Shown: one piece after another, positions 54,149 through 61,407 of the stretch
Layout of the letters: every line of letters starts with the position of its first letter
Position numbering within the stretch: the first letter of the stretch is position 1
Notes under the pieces: generated by a model
What the model was told of the DNA's origin: nothing
The model's database searches: none
The model's input: the letters and a program-made list of their open reading frames with translations, nothing else
NCBI GenBank assembly: GCA_947177575.1
Contig: CAMWVA010000003.1
Location: 1 to 64,000 of the forward strand
Direction of reading: 5' to 3'
Origin: an uncultured Porphyromonadaceae bacterium
GTDB taxonomy: Bacteria; Bacteroidota; Bacteroidia; Bacteroidales; Muribaculaceae
Length of the DNA: 64,000 bases
Program-made: the position numbers and the translations under genes

Positions 54149-54191
54149 GTGTTGATTAGTCGGTTGGCGGTTCTTGTCTAAAATTTCGGAT

Positions 54192-54803
54192 TTAGCCTAA
54201 CTGGCCTCTTTCTTCAGGATGTTTAGCAAAAAATTCCTCGATACGTTCCTTACGGTTCACACCGCCGAAGAATTTCTGTACCTTTATTTTACGCTGCAGC
54301 TGCATCAGGCCATAGAAGAAGGCTTCAGGACGCGGCGGGCAGCCGGGGATATATACATCGACGGGCAGAACCTTGTCTACACCCGGCAACACGCAGTAAC
54401 TGTTCTTGAACGGACCACCCGATACGGCACAACCACCGCAGGCTATCACGTATTTAGGTTCGGCAAGCTGATCATAGAGACGCAACAGCGCAGGTACCAT
54501 GCGGTGCACGATAGTGCCCTGTACCATTATATAGTCAGCCTGACGCGGTGAGTTACGAGCTACCTCGAAACCGAAACGGGCCATATCATAGCGAGCAGCT
54601 CCAAGACTCATAAACTCAATGGCGCAACAGCTTGTACCGAATGTCAGAGGCCAAAGTGAATTTGACAGACCCCAGTTGATAAGCTGGTCCAGCTTGCCGA
54701 CCATTACGTTGGTACCGCTGGCATTCAGCTCCTCCACCAGTTTGTCAATATATTCGTTGTCTTTGAAGTCCTCATGCTTCATGCTTTTGATCTTCACTTC
54801 CAT
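54192..54803 (-). CDS. nuoB: Complex I subunit B (cluster N2)
   Basis: 203 residues from [15 protein letters not shown]; the frame extends 23 codons further but over nuoA. It binds cluster N2, the direct electron donor to quinone: tandem Cys in [10 protein letters not shown], then [11 protein letters not shown] and PGCPPRPE. It overlaps the nuoA 3' end by 10 bases, and the C-terminus is basic and Glu-rich ([17 protein letters not shown]). Confidence 0.95.
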   Translation of the reverse strand: MEVKIKSMKHEDFKDNEYIDKLVEELNASGTNVMVGKLDQLINWGLSNSLWPLTFGTSCCAIEFMSLGAARYDMARFGFEVARNSPRQADYIMVQGTIVHRMVPALLRLYDQLAEPKYVIACGGCAVSGGPFKNSYCVLPGVDKVLPVDVYIPGCPPRPEAFFYGLMQLQRKIKVQKFFGGVNRKERIEEFFAKHPEERGQLG

Positions 54804-55165
54804 TTCAGCGCTCCTTTCCGCCATGCGTACGCAAGGCCCATGATGAGTACAAACATAAAGATTCCGATGCACAGCAGGCCTTTAGGACCCATACCACGTG
54901 TAACTACTGCCCACGGGTAAAGAAAGACTGTTTCGACATCGAAAATAAGAAACAGAATCGCAAAGATGTAATAGCCGGCCTTGAACTGTATCATTGACTC
55001 TCCGCGTGTGGGGATACCGCACTCGTAGGTCTCCGATTTCTTCACCGAATATGACTTCGGCGAAATCAATTTGGCTATCAGCAAGGCCGCGAACACCAGA
55101 CCTATACCGGTCAGCGTAGCTGTCACGGCAAGGGTGTTATTGCCTATCTCTAATAGTAGATTCAT
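54794..55165 (-). CDS. nuoA: NADH-quinone oxidoreductase-type subunit A
   Basis: 123-residue membrane subunit, three helices; [23 protein letters not shown] is the conserved loop with the Cys/Gly near the quinone site, and [17 protein letters not shown] the second helix. It is the first gene of the 18-gene nuo-atp cluster, about 70 bases after the predicted transcription start. Confidence 0.96.
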   Translation of the reverse strand: MNLLLEIGNNTLAVTATLTGIGLVFAALLIAKLISPKSYSVKKSETYECGIPTRGESMIQFKAGYYIFAILFLIFDVETVFLYPWAVVTRGMGPKGLLCIGIFMFVLIMGLAYAWRKGALKWK

Positions 55166-55239
55166 ATTAATATGTTGTATTTTAGTTGATTACATAAATT
55201 TCGATGTCAAATGCCCTGACCTCATTCAACAATTTGTTG

Positions 55240-55271
55240 CAAAGATATTTAAAAATTCTTAAAGCAGCAAA
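55240..55271 (-). promoter_or_regulatory. Promoter of the nuo-atp operon
   Basis: On the minus strand TTTG (55271-55268), exactly 20 bases, and TATCTTTG (55247-55240): a complete match to the Bacteroidota promoter consensus. It is the only full match seen upstream of any gene in the 37.6-55.2 kb cluster. Confidence 0.85.
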
Positions 55272-55329
55272 AAATTTTCTAACACTCTTTTCGATTAGCC
55301 GATATGTTTTACAACTACCTTTTTGTCAC

Positions 55330-55371
55330 AATAACAGGGTAGGAGTCCAACCTATCTCCTACCCTGTTATT
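55330..55371 (-). terminator. Terminator between lipoprotein gene and nuo-atp promoter
   Basis: AATAACAGGGTAGGAG and CTCCTACCCTGTTATT form a 16-bp perfect stem around a 10-base loop, 43 bases after the lipoprotein stop. On the minus strand the stem ends in TTATTGTGAC, with a weak U tract. Confidence 0.8.
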
Positions 55372-55413
55372 ACACTATGTCAGCATATATCCCGTAAAGG
55401 GGATATATTTGCT

Positions 55414-56340
55414 TTATTGTTTATCATTACCCGGAAGCGGGAGTATAACTGAACCGGTAAAATGTCCTTTGTATTGACCGGCCACTTCATAGTCTATGAC
55501 AAAGTCGGTCATACGGTCGCCGACAGTGCTTACCGAGATGCTGTTGAATGTAAACGGCGGTATAGGTTGAAGTGCTCCGCCTTCAAGATATTGCGGAATA
55601 ATATCATTACCGCTCATACGATATCCGTTGGGAGTCCATTCTACTTTAAGACCCTTCACTACCACAGCAACAAGGTCACGACCCATCTCTTCGGCAAAAC
55701 GTGCGTTGTAGATTACCATATCCGCAGTCATGGTCTGTGTGTCGATGACAGTGCGGTATAGCATCTTGTCGTTAGTATAAGTTTTAGTCTCACCCTCCCA
55801 TTCGTAGGTGGTCTCTGTCTTACCGCCCATATAGGCTTCGGTATTAAATGTACGTACTGAGTAAAGGTCACCTACATTATATGAGAAAGCTACAACAGGG
55901 AGTTCACGATAGTTTAATGCGCCTCCTTTGATACCGGGTACAACCTGTGTCGTATAATATTTACGATTGGTAAGCATACCTGTAAGGCTTAATGGCATAC
56001 CGTCTACTGTAGCGGAAGCATCTTTGAATTCTATCATTTCACCTCCATCGCTGGCATAACCGCTGGTAAAACGAGTCGCAGAAGTGGTAAAATTGTAGGA
56101 AGTGTTATTCCAGGTCAGACCTGATGCACTTACCTCTACCGTGATAGCTACAAGATCGTAATGCAGCTGATATGTGGCCGGCGATACGTGGGCCGGACGG
56201 TCACCGCTTAGCGGAGTGTAAAGATTGTAGACAGGATACGAGGTGGTGTACGTCGATTCCGAATCGTTCTTGTTACACGAGGCAGCGGCCGCCAATATAG
56301 CAGCTGCACCTAATGCGCACATAAATCTGTTTGTTTTCAT
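55414..56340 (-). CDS. Lipoprotein of unknown function
   Basis: About 308 residues from MKTNRFMCALGAAAILAA with a lipobox ending AAASC near residue 22; a longer frame starts at 56373. The mature protein is rich in Thr, Tyr and Gly and shows two halves with alternating beta strands (repeats such as SYNFTTSATRFTSGYASDGGEMIEF and VIDYEVAGQYKGHFTGSVILPL). No enzyme motif is seen. It follows a TonB-dependent receptor gene by 73 bases on the same strand, so it may bind the receptor's ligand at the cell surface, as many Bacteroidota receptor partners do. This is inference. Confidence 0.75.
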   Translation of the reverse strand: MKTNRFMCALGAAAILAAAASCNKNDSESTYTTSYPVYNLYTPLSGDRPAHVSPATYQLHYDLVAITVEVSASGLTWNNTSYNFTTSATRFTSGYASDGGEMIEFKDASATVDGMPLSLTGMLTNRKYYTTQVVPGIKGGALNYRELPVVAFSYNVGDLYSVRTFNTEAYMGGKTETTYEWEGETKTYTNDKMLYRTVIDTQTMTADMVIYNARFAEEMGRDLVAVVVKGLKVEWTPNGYRMSGNDIIPQYLEGGALQPIPPFTFNSISVSTVGDRMTDFVIDYEVAGQYKGHFTGSVILPLPGNDKQ

Positions 56341-56413
56341 TTCTGATGTATGGTTATTATTGGTTGATTTCAATTAAAAGAAGTTGAAAGCAAGACAGGA
56401 TAACTGCTGACTC

Positions 56414-58645
56414 TCATAATTTCACTGTCAGTGTGGCTCCAATCTCGCGTGTTTTGGCTCGTTGTACAAATTCGTTTCCCATAGAAACGAAATAAAATGT
56501 ATCATAGTGTGTGGCTGTCAGATTACGTCCCCATACACTCAGACTCACCACACCTGCTTCGGCAGTAATCTGAGCACCCGGTAAGAGATAAAACGGCTGA
56601 CGCTGTGTATTGGCTTCATTCCAGTAAATATCTCCTGTGCCACGCAGATTCACTTCAGCTGTCAGACTTTTTATAGTTTTGCCGGACCAGCTGTGATTAT
56701 ATATTCCCTGTACGAAAAGTGTGTTAGCCGGTACGTATGGCAGTCGTTTACCGGCATAATTTTCGCGACCATCATAAAAATGGACGAACCGTGCATCCGT
56801 CAGTCCGTAACTGGCTGTCAGATTCCAGTCAGTAGCCGGCTGCCAGTGTATAGTCAGTTCGGCACCCATACTGCGTGTCTGGCCGGCATTGGTCATCATA
56901 CGGCCGGTAGTAGTACCCTCAGGGAACATGGTAAGCTGCTGGTCACGACAGTCTATGTAAAATACGGCTGCTTCCAGTCCTAATCCGTCGATAGGCCACA
57001 GATGTGCACCTATTTCATAATTCCAACTTTTTTCAGGTCGGTAGCCAACTATAGCATCTATGTCCTCACTACCTCCTATACCCATTATACTCATAAGGCG
57101 CTGCTGCAATACCTCGCTAAACATCTGCGTGTTATAACCTCCTGACTTATATCCTTTCGAGATATTGGCATACACGTTGCCTGTCTCCCGGCCGAGATTA
57201 TAGACAGCACCGAAACGCGGTAACAAAGTCAGATGATGACGATTCAGACGGCCGTGGTCATCAATATCTATATTCACATGACGGTAAGGTTCGCCGTCCG
57301 GAGCGTCTATGATATATCCTGTGGCACAATAACTGTGATAATGCAAGGCGGCGTGTTCATAATCAAGACGCAATGCAGCGGTCAGGTTAAATTGCCCGGC
57401 ACGAAGAGTTGACTCATGATAAAGTGCCACACCCCACGTAGGAAGTGTGAAATCGCTATTGAGCGGAAATGAACGTGTGTCCCATCTTATAGGATACATG
57501 GGATTGGCTTGATTACGGTGATTCTCTATAAGAGTTCTGATGCCGGCATCCTTAAATGTCACCGGAGCGTTCATGTTCATCTGCTTATAAAAACCGAACA
57601 CTCCTCCTAACCATCCGTAAGGCGAATCACCACCATGACTGCGGGCCACTACATCCTGTGTCACGGCTGTTTCACGTTGCGCCTGTGTCAGTGTGAAATA
57701 ATCAGTCGGCAGGAAATCCTGATCAAGCGTGAGATTGTCGTTCAGGTGCTGTACACTGGTCACACTTGTCAGAGTATAACGGTTATATGTATGACTTACA
57801 GTCAGTCCGTCAGTGAGTGCGAAGCGACGGTAATAACACGTGTCGTCGTAGGCTATCTCACCGCTTCCTATGTATTCGTAAGGATAACCGCTTTGATGTA
57901 ACAGACTTGCAGCAAGAGTATTTATCACACGCACACGTGGCTTCACACGCCATTCAGCTTTCACACGTACTCCTCCGGAACGCTCGTGGTCAACCTCGGC
58001 ACCGTTATAATGATTGGTATATTCTCCACGTGTATCGGTATAGTTGGCCGAAACACCGATACCGAATTTCTCACTAAGACGTCGGTTGACTGCTGCACGG
58101 ACACGCAGACGCAAATGCGTACCGGTCTCGGCTGTCAGCTTTATATCCTGCTGACGCAGCGGTGAGGAAGTCGATATGTTAATAAGGCCTCCCATAGTGT
58201 TGCGTCCGAACAGTGTGGACTGCGGACCACGAAGCATCTCGACCGAGGCTATATCGGCAAGGTCGAAATCGTATGCGTTTTTATTGAGTATAGCTACATT
58301 ATCCACTATCAGTCCGACAGCAGGCTGATCTATACGTGCGCCGATACCTCTCACATATATTGATGAGGTGATACGCGAACCGTAATCGGGCATATAAAAA
58401 TTAGGCACCACATCTGAAATGCTACGCAAGGCTGTGGCATTAAGCTGTTCAAGGTCGGCAGCCGTCAGAAGTGTAGCGGCTAAAGGCTGTTCCAACAGAC
58501 GGTCTTGCTGCTTGATTGCCACGACATTATACTCAGGTAAAGTAATAGTGTCGCGTACCGTCGCGCTCTGATGGGCTAAAGCAGCAACGGGAATACAGAA
58601 CATGGCCGTCAAGGCCGTAAGAGCTGTAGTTATATCGGTTTTCAT
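56414..58645 (-). CDS. TonB-dependent outer-membrane receptor
   Basis: About 743 residues with a signal peptide ending AALAHQ. There is no carboxypeptidase-like N-terminal extension, so it is not a SusC-type transporter. The plug has the TonB-box-like DTITLPEYNVVAI, then YVRGIGARIDQPAVGLIVDNV and EMLRGPQSTLFGRNTMGGLINI. The C-terminal 500 residues are barrel strands ending REIGATLTVKL. This type usually takes up iron chelates, cobalamin or similar. No riboswitch precedes it; a full -7 element lies almost against the ATG. It is probably co-transcribed with the lipoprotein gene. Confidence 0.92.
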   Translation of the reverse strand: MKTDITTALTALTAMFCIPVAALAHQSATVRDTITLPEYNVVAIKQQDRLLEQPLAATLLTAADLEQLNATALRSISDVVPNFYMPDYGSRITSSIYVRGIGARIDQPAVGLIVDNVAILNKNAYDFDLADIASVEMLRGPQSTLFGRNTMGGLINISTSSPLRQQDIKLTAETGTHLRLRVRAAVNRRLSEKFGIGVSANYTDTRGEYTNHYNGAEVDHERSGGVRVKAEWRVKPRVRVINTLAASLLHQSGYPYEYIGSGEIAYDDTCYYRRFALTDGLTVSHTYNRYTLTSVTSVQHLNDNLTLDQDFLPTDYFTLTQAQRETAVTQDVVARSHGGDSPYGWLGGVFGFYKQMNMNAPVTFKDAGIRTLIENHRNQANPMYPIRWDTRSFPLNSDFTLPTWGVALYHESTLRAGQFNLTAALRLDYEHAALHYHSYCATGYIIDAPDGEPYRHVNIDIDDHGRLNRHHLTLLPRFGAVYNLGRETGNVYANISKGYKSGGYNTQMFSEVLQQRLMSIMGIGGSEDIDAIVGYRPEKSWNYEIGAHLWPIDGLGLEAAVFYIDCRDQQLTMFPEGTTTGRMMTNAGQTRSMGAELTIHWQPATDWNLTASYGLTDARFVHFYDGRENYAGKRLPYVPANTLFVQGIYNHSWSGKTIKSLTAEVNLRGTGDIYWNEANTQRQPFYLLPGAQITAEAGVVSLSVWGRNLTATHYDTFYFVSMGNEFVQRAKTREIGATLTVKL

Positions 58646-58652
58646 CACTGTG

Positions 58653-58684
58653 CAAAGTTAGCATGAGACCACCGCCTGTACAAT
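58653..58684 (-). promoter_or_regulatory. Promoter abutting the TonB receptor start
   Basis: TAACTTTG (58660-58653) on the minus strand, with ATTG 20 bases upstream. Transcription would start about five to eight bases on, within a few bases of the ATG at 58645, so the mRNA would have almost no leader. Confidence 0.6.
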
Positions 58685-58708
58685 CCTCATTATTTATGAT
58701 TTTTTTGT

Positions 58709-58716
58709 TACCTTTG
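58709..58716 (+). promoter_or_regulatory. -7 element for the serine dehydratase gene
   Basis: TACCTTTG followed by CA, a full -7 match, 75 bases before the sdaA ATG. It is divergent from the TonB receptor promoter, and the two elements are under 60 bases apart. Confidence 0.6.
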
Positions 58717-58791
58717 CACTGCTTTCCCTCTTTTCTGACGGTTCCGCGCCGCTACGCTCAGAGGCAATTTTTCTTCAACTCTACTTTTATC

Positions 58792-60009
58792 ATGAAATCT
58801 ATCAGAGAATTATACCGTATCGGCACAGGGCCGTCATCTTCCCATACAATGGGTCCACGCAAGGCCGCCGAGATTTTTCTGGCCCGTCACCCTCGCGCTG
58901 CCGCCTATGAAGTCACTCTTTACGGTAGTCTGGCTGCCACCGGTAAAGGCCACATGACTGACGTTGCAATCATTGATGTGCTTGAGCGTTCGGAAATGCC
59001 TGTCAATATCATCTGGAAGCCCGACGTATTTCTCCCCTATCATCCTAACGGTATGAAGTTCCGTACTCTTGATGCGATGGGTATACCTTCGGACGAATGG
59101 ACTGTTTATTCCGTAGGCGGCGGTGCTATCGAGTATGAAGGTATGGTACGCGAAGGACAAGGTGAGATTTATGAACTCGATACTATGTCTGACATTATGG
59201 CTTACTGCGAGCGTACCGGCCGCGCTTACTGGGAGTATGTCGAACAGCGTGAAGGTTCAGGTATCTATGATTATCTTCATGATGTCTGGGAGGCAATGAA
59301 GGCTTCAGTAGAACGGGGCCTCAACACCGACGGCCGTCTGCCGGGACCGCTTAACCTACGCCGCAAGGCAAGCTCATATTATGTTAAAGCCGAAGGCTAT
59401 CGCGACAATCTCCGCTCACGCGGCCGTGTGTTTGCTTACGCTCTCGCTGTAAGCGAAGAGAACGCTGCCGGCGGCACCATAGTCACGGCGCCTACCTGTG
59501 GTTCGAGCGGTGTTGTACCCGGTGTCCTCTATCATCTGTGGCAAAGCCGCCAATTCCCTGAGCGTGTCATGCTACATGCTTTAGCTACAGCGGGACTTGT
59601 CGGTAACATCGTCAAACACAATGCCAGTATCTCAGGTGCTGATGTAGGCTGTCAAGGCGAGGTAGGGGTAGCCTGTGCAATGGCCGCTGCCGCTGCCAGC
59701 CAGCTTTTCGGAGGTAGTCCGGCTCAGATTGAATACGCGGCAGAGATGGGTCTCGAACATCACCTCGGTATGACCTGTGACCCTGTATGCGGTCTGGTAC
59801 AGATACCATGTATCGAACGTAATGCATACGCTGCCGCCCGCGCTCTTGATGCCAATATCTACGCCAGCTTCACCGACGGCTCACACCGTGTATCATTCGA
59901 CCGCCTCGTCGCTGTAATGAAACAGACCGGCCACGACCTACCCTCTCTCTACAAAGAGACAGGCACCGGTGGCCTCGCCAAGGATTACTCCCAAATGCAA
60001 CGCAAATAA
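58792..60009 (+). CDS. sdaA: L-serine ammonia-lyase (iron-sulfur, single chain)
   Basis: Deaminates L-serine to pyruvate. From MKSIRELYRIGTGPSSSHTMGP the protein has 405 residues; the frame reaches upstream but not as protein. The N-terminal part holds the beta domain (SSSHTMGPRKAAE, GSLAATGKGHMTD). The C-terminal alpha domain has APTCGSSGVVPG and MTCDPVCGLVQIPCIERNA, the Cys ligands of the [4Fe-4S] cluster. It is transcribed alone and, with the repeat copy after it, is separate from RNase Z. Confidence 0.95.
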   Translation: MKSIRELYRIGTGPSSSHTMGPRKAAEIFLARHPRAAAYEVTLYGSLAATGKGHMTDVAIIDVLERSEMPVNIIWKPDVFLPYHPNGMKFRTLDAMGIPSDEWTVYSVGGGAIEYEGMVREGQGEIYELDTMSDIMAYCERTGRAYWEYVEQREGSGIYDYLHDVWEAMKASVERGLNTDGRLPGPLNLRRKASSYYVKAEGYRDNLRSRGRVFAYALAVSEENAAGGTIVTAPTCGSSGVVPGVLYHLWQSRQFPERVMLHALATAGLVGNIVKHNASISGADVGCQGEVGVACAMAAAAASQLFGGSPAQIEYAAEMGLEHHLGMTCDPVCGLVQIPCIERNAYAAARALDANIYASFTDGSHRVSFDRLVAVMKQTGHDLPSLYKETGTGGLAKDYSQMQRK

Positions 60010-60048
60010 CACCCCCTCATCCGAGCTGCTATATATACATGATATACA

Positions 60049-60082
60049 TGCCTCCTGGTTCTGTGTACGAGCTTCAGCTCGC
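60049..60082 (-). repeat. Copy of the palindromic intergenic repeat (inverted)
   Basis: GCCTCCTGGTTCTGTGTACG then the AGCTTCAGCTCGC end: the reverse complement of the repeat first seen at 1318, with one or two differences. It lies 40 bases after the sdaA stop. Confidence 0.85.
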
Positions 60083-60100
60083 TCCTACCCCCTATAACAC

Positions 60101-60126
60101 AAGCGCCTGTCTCACGACAGGCGCTT
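60101..60126. terminator. Hairpin after sdaA
   Basis: AAGCGCCTGTC and GACAGGCGCTT form an 11-bp perfect stem around a four-base loop. No T-run follows on the plus strand. It could end sdaA read-through or an antisense RNA. Confidence 0.6.
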
Positions 60127-60152
60127 GCCAAAACCTTAAAAAATCTAATCCT

Positions 60153-60200
60153 ATGAAAAAACTTCATCAGCTGTGTACCGGTTACCGCGGCACTTACTGA
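60153..60200 (+). CDS. 15-residue open frame (possible leader peptide) overlapping an antisense RNA candidate
   Basis: MKKLHQLCTGYRGTY is encoded in the sdaA-rnz gap. The frame holds an inverted repeat (CATCAG...CTGATG). On the other strand a promoter (TACCTTTG with GTTG 20 bases upstream) at 60206-60237 would read through it and end at TTTTTT near 60155. Either an expressed tiny peptide or, more likely, a short minus-strand RNA is possible; neither is proven. Confidence 0.25.
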   Translation: MKKLHQLCTGYRGTY

Positions 60201-60205
60201 TGCCG

Positions 60206-60237
60206 CAAAGGTACGGTTTTATTTTCATATACACAAC
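60206..60237 (-). promoter_or_regulatory. Minus-strand promoter in the sdaA-rnz gap
   Basis: TACCTTTG (60213-60206) followed by CGG, with GTTG 20 bases upstream. No gene starts downstream on this strand; a hairpin with a T-run (60197 to 60155) follows, which suits a small RNA of about 50 bases. Confidence 0.5.
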
Positions 60238-60288
60238 CTCACGCGCTTTTGCAGTGTGGTTTCTTTTTTACTCTCTCTATTTTTGCTA

Positions 60289-61203
60289 ATGTCTACTTTT
60301 ATCGTTCACACTCTGGGTTGTGGTTCTGCCAAACCCACCCCTCGTCATCAGCCATCATGTACCGTAGTCGAACATCGTGGCAATCTCTTTATGGTTGACT
60401 GCGGCGAAGGTGCACAACTTGCCTTCATGCGCCAGAGACTGCACTTATCACGTCTGAGCCACATATTCCTTACCCATCTTCACGGCGACCATGTATTCGG
60501 ATTGCCCGGTCTTATCGGGACCTTAGGCCTTAGTCAGATAGGCGGCTCTCTTACAATCCATACCTTTGAAGAAGGCCGTATAGCACTAACCAGTATTTTT
60601 GACACTTTTAGCCGCAATCTCCCCTTTGAGGTACACTTCAATGTGATACGACCCGAGGAAGCTGTAATCTACGATTCTCCATCACTGAGTATACGAACTG
60701 TACCTTTACGCCACACACTGCCTGCGGTAGGATACATCTTCGAAGAGAAACCCCGTTTGCGTCATCTCCGCCGCGACATGTGTGACTTTCACGGGGTACC
60801 CGTTTATATGTTCAACCGCATCAAAGCCGGCGAGGACTTTACCCGCCCCGACGGCACCGTCATACCTAATCATCTTCTTACCGCTCCTCCTTCGCCTACC
60901 CTTTCATACGCCCATATCAGTGACACCGTCTATATGCCGGACCTTGCACCCCGTATCGGACCCGTTGACCTTCTGTTTCACGAGACAACCTACCTTACAG
61001 ATCACGCAGCCGACGCACCCAAACGCGGTCACTCTACTGCGGCACAGGCGGCTATGGTAGCACGCGACGCCGGAGCGAAACGCCTCCTGACAGGTCACTA
61101 TTCCTCCCGCTACGACGACGATGAAGCTTTCGTACGCGAAGCGTCCGCAATTTTTCCCAACGTCATAGCTGGCCGTGAAGGTCTTCGCACTCCTCTCGAC
61201 TAA
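60289..61203 (+). CDS. rnz: Ribonuclease Z
   Basis: tRNA 3' endonuclease of the metallo-beta-lactamase fold. From MSTFIVHTLGCGSAKPTPRH it has 304 residues; an 11-residue upstream extension of the frame is rejected on similarity. The metal motif THLHGDHVFGLPGLIGTLG is preceded by VDCGEGAQLAFMRQ. YISDTVY-like AHISDTVYMPDLAP and LFHETTYL follow, then GHSTAAQAAMVARDAGAKRLLTGHYSSRY. The long flexible arm region is short. A repeat copy begins 14 bases after the stop. Confidence 0.94.
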   Translation: MSTFIVHTLGCGSAKPTPRHQPSCTVVEHRGNLFMVDCGEGAQLAFMRQRLHLSRLSHIFLTHLHGDHVFGLPGLIGTLGLSQIGGSLTIHTFEEGRIALTSIFDTFSRNLPFEVHFNVIRPEEAVIYDSPSLSIRTVPLRHTLPAVGYIFEEKPRLRHLRRDMCDFHGVPVYMFNRIKAGEDFTRPDGTVIPNHLLTAPPSPTLSYAHISDTVYMPDLAPRIGPVDLLFHETTYLTDHAADAPKRGHSTAAQAAMVARDAGAKRLLTGHYSSRYDDDEAFVREASAIFPNVIAGREGLRTPLD

Positions 61204-61216
61204 CCCCCAAAAAGAG

Positions 61217-61251
61217 GCGAGCTGAAGCTCGCACACAAAACCAGAAGGCAC
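61217..61251 (+). repeat. Copy of the palindromic intergenic repeat
   Basis: GCGAGCTGAAGCTCGC followed by ACACAAAACCAGAAGGCAC, a slightly degenerate forward copy, between convergent rnz and the Omp28-like gene. Confidence 0.85.
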
Positions 61252-61300
61252 TCCTGCATAAGAAAAACCTGCCGACACAGTAAACCCAAGAGGTAAAAAT

Positions 61301-61382
61301 TAGGAGGCACAGTAAAGATTAGGAGGCACAGCTTGTGAAAATGAGCTGTGCCTCCTAGTTCTGTGTGCGAGCTTCAGCTCGC
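61301..61382. repeat. Inverted repeat built from the repeat family's tail
   Basis: TAGGAGGCACAG occurs twice in tandem (61301, 61320). The second forms a 14-bp perfect stem with AGCTGTGCCTCCTA (61344-61357) around a 10-base loop. Then follows the inverted full repeat, ending in GAGCTTCAGCTCGC at 61382. It is a compact bidirectional hairpin region between convergent genes. Confidence 0.85.
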
Positions 61383-61407
61383 CTATATCTCAGTACTTAT
61401 ACCTCAG

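Noticed and set aside
58645-58716. Cobalamin or other riboswitch before the TonB receptor
   Set aside because: The promoter is only a few bases from the ATG, so there is no leader to hold one.
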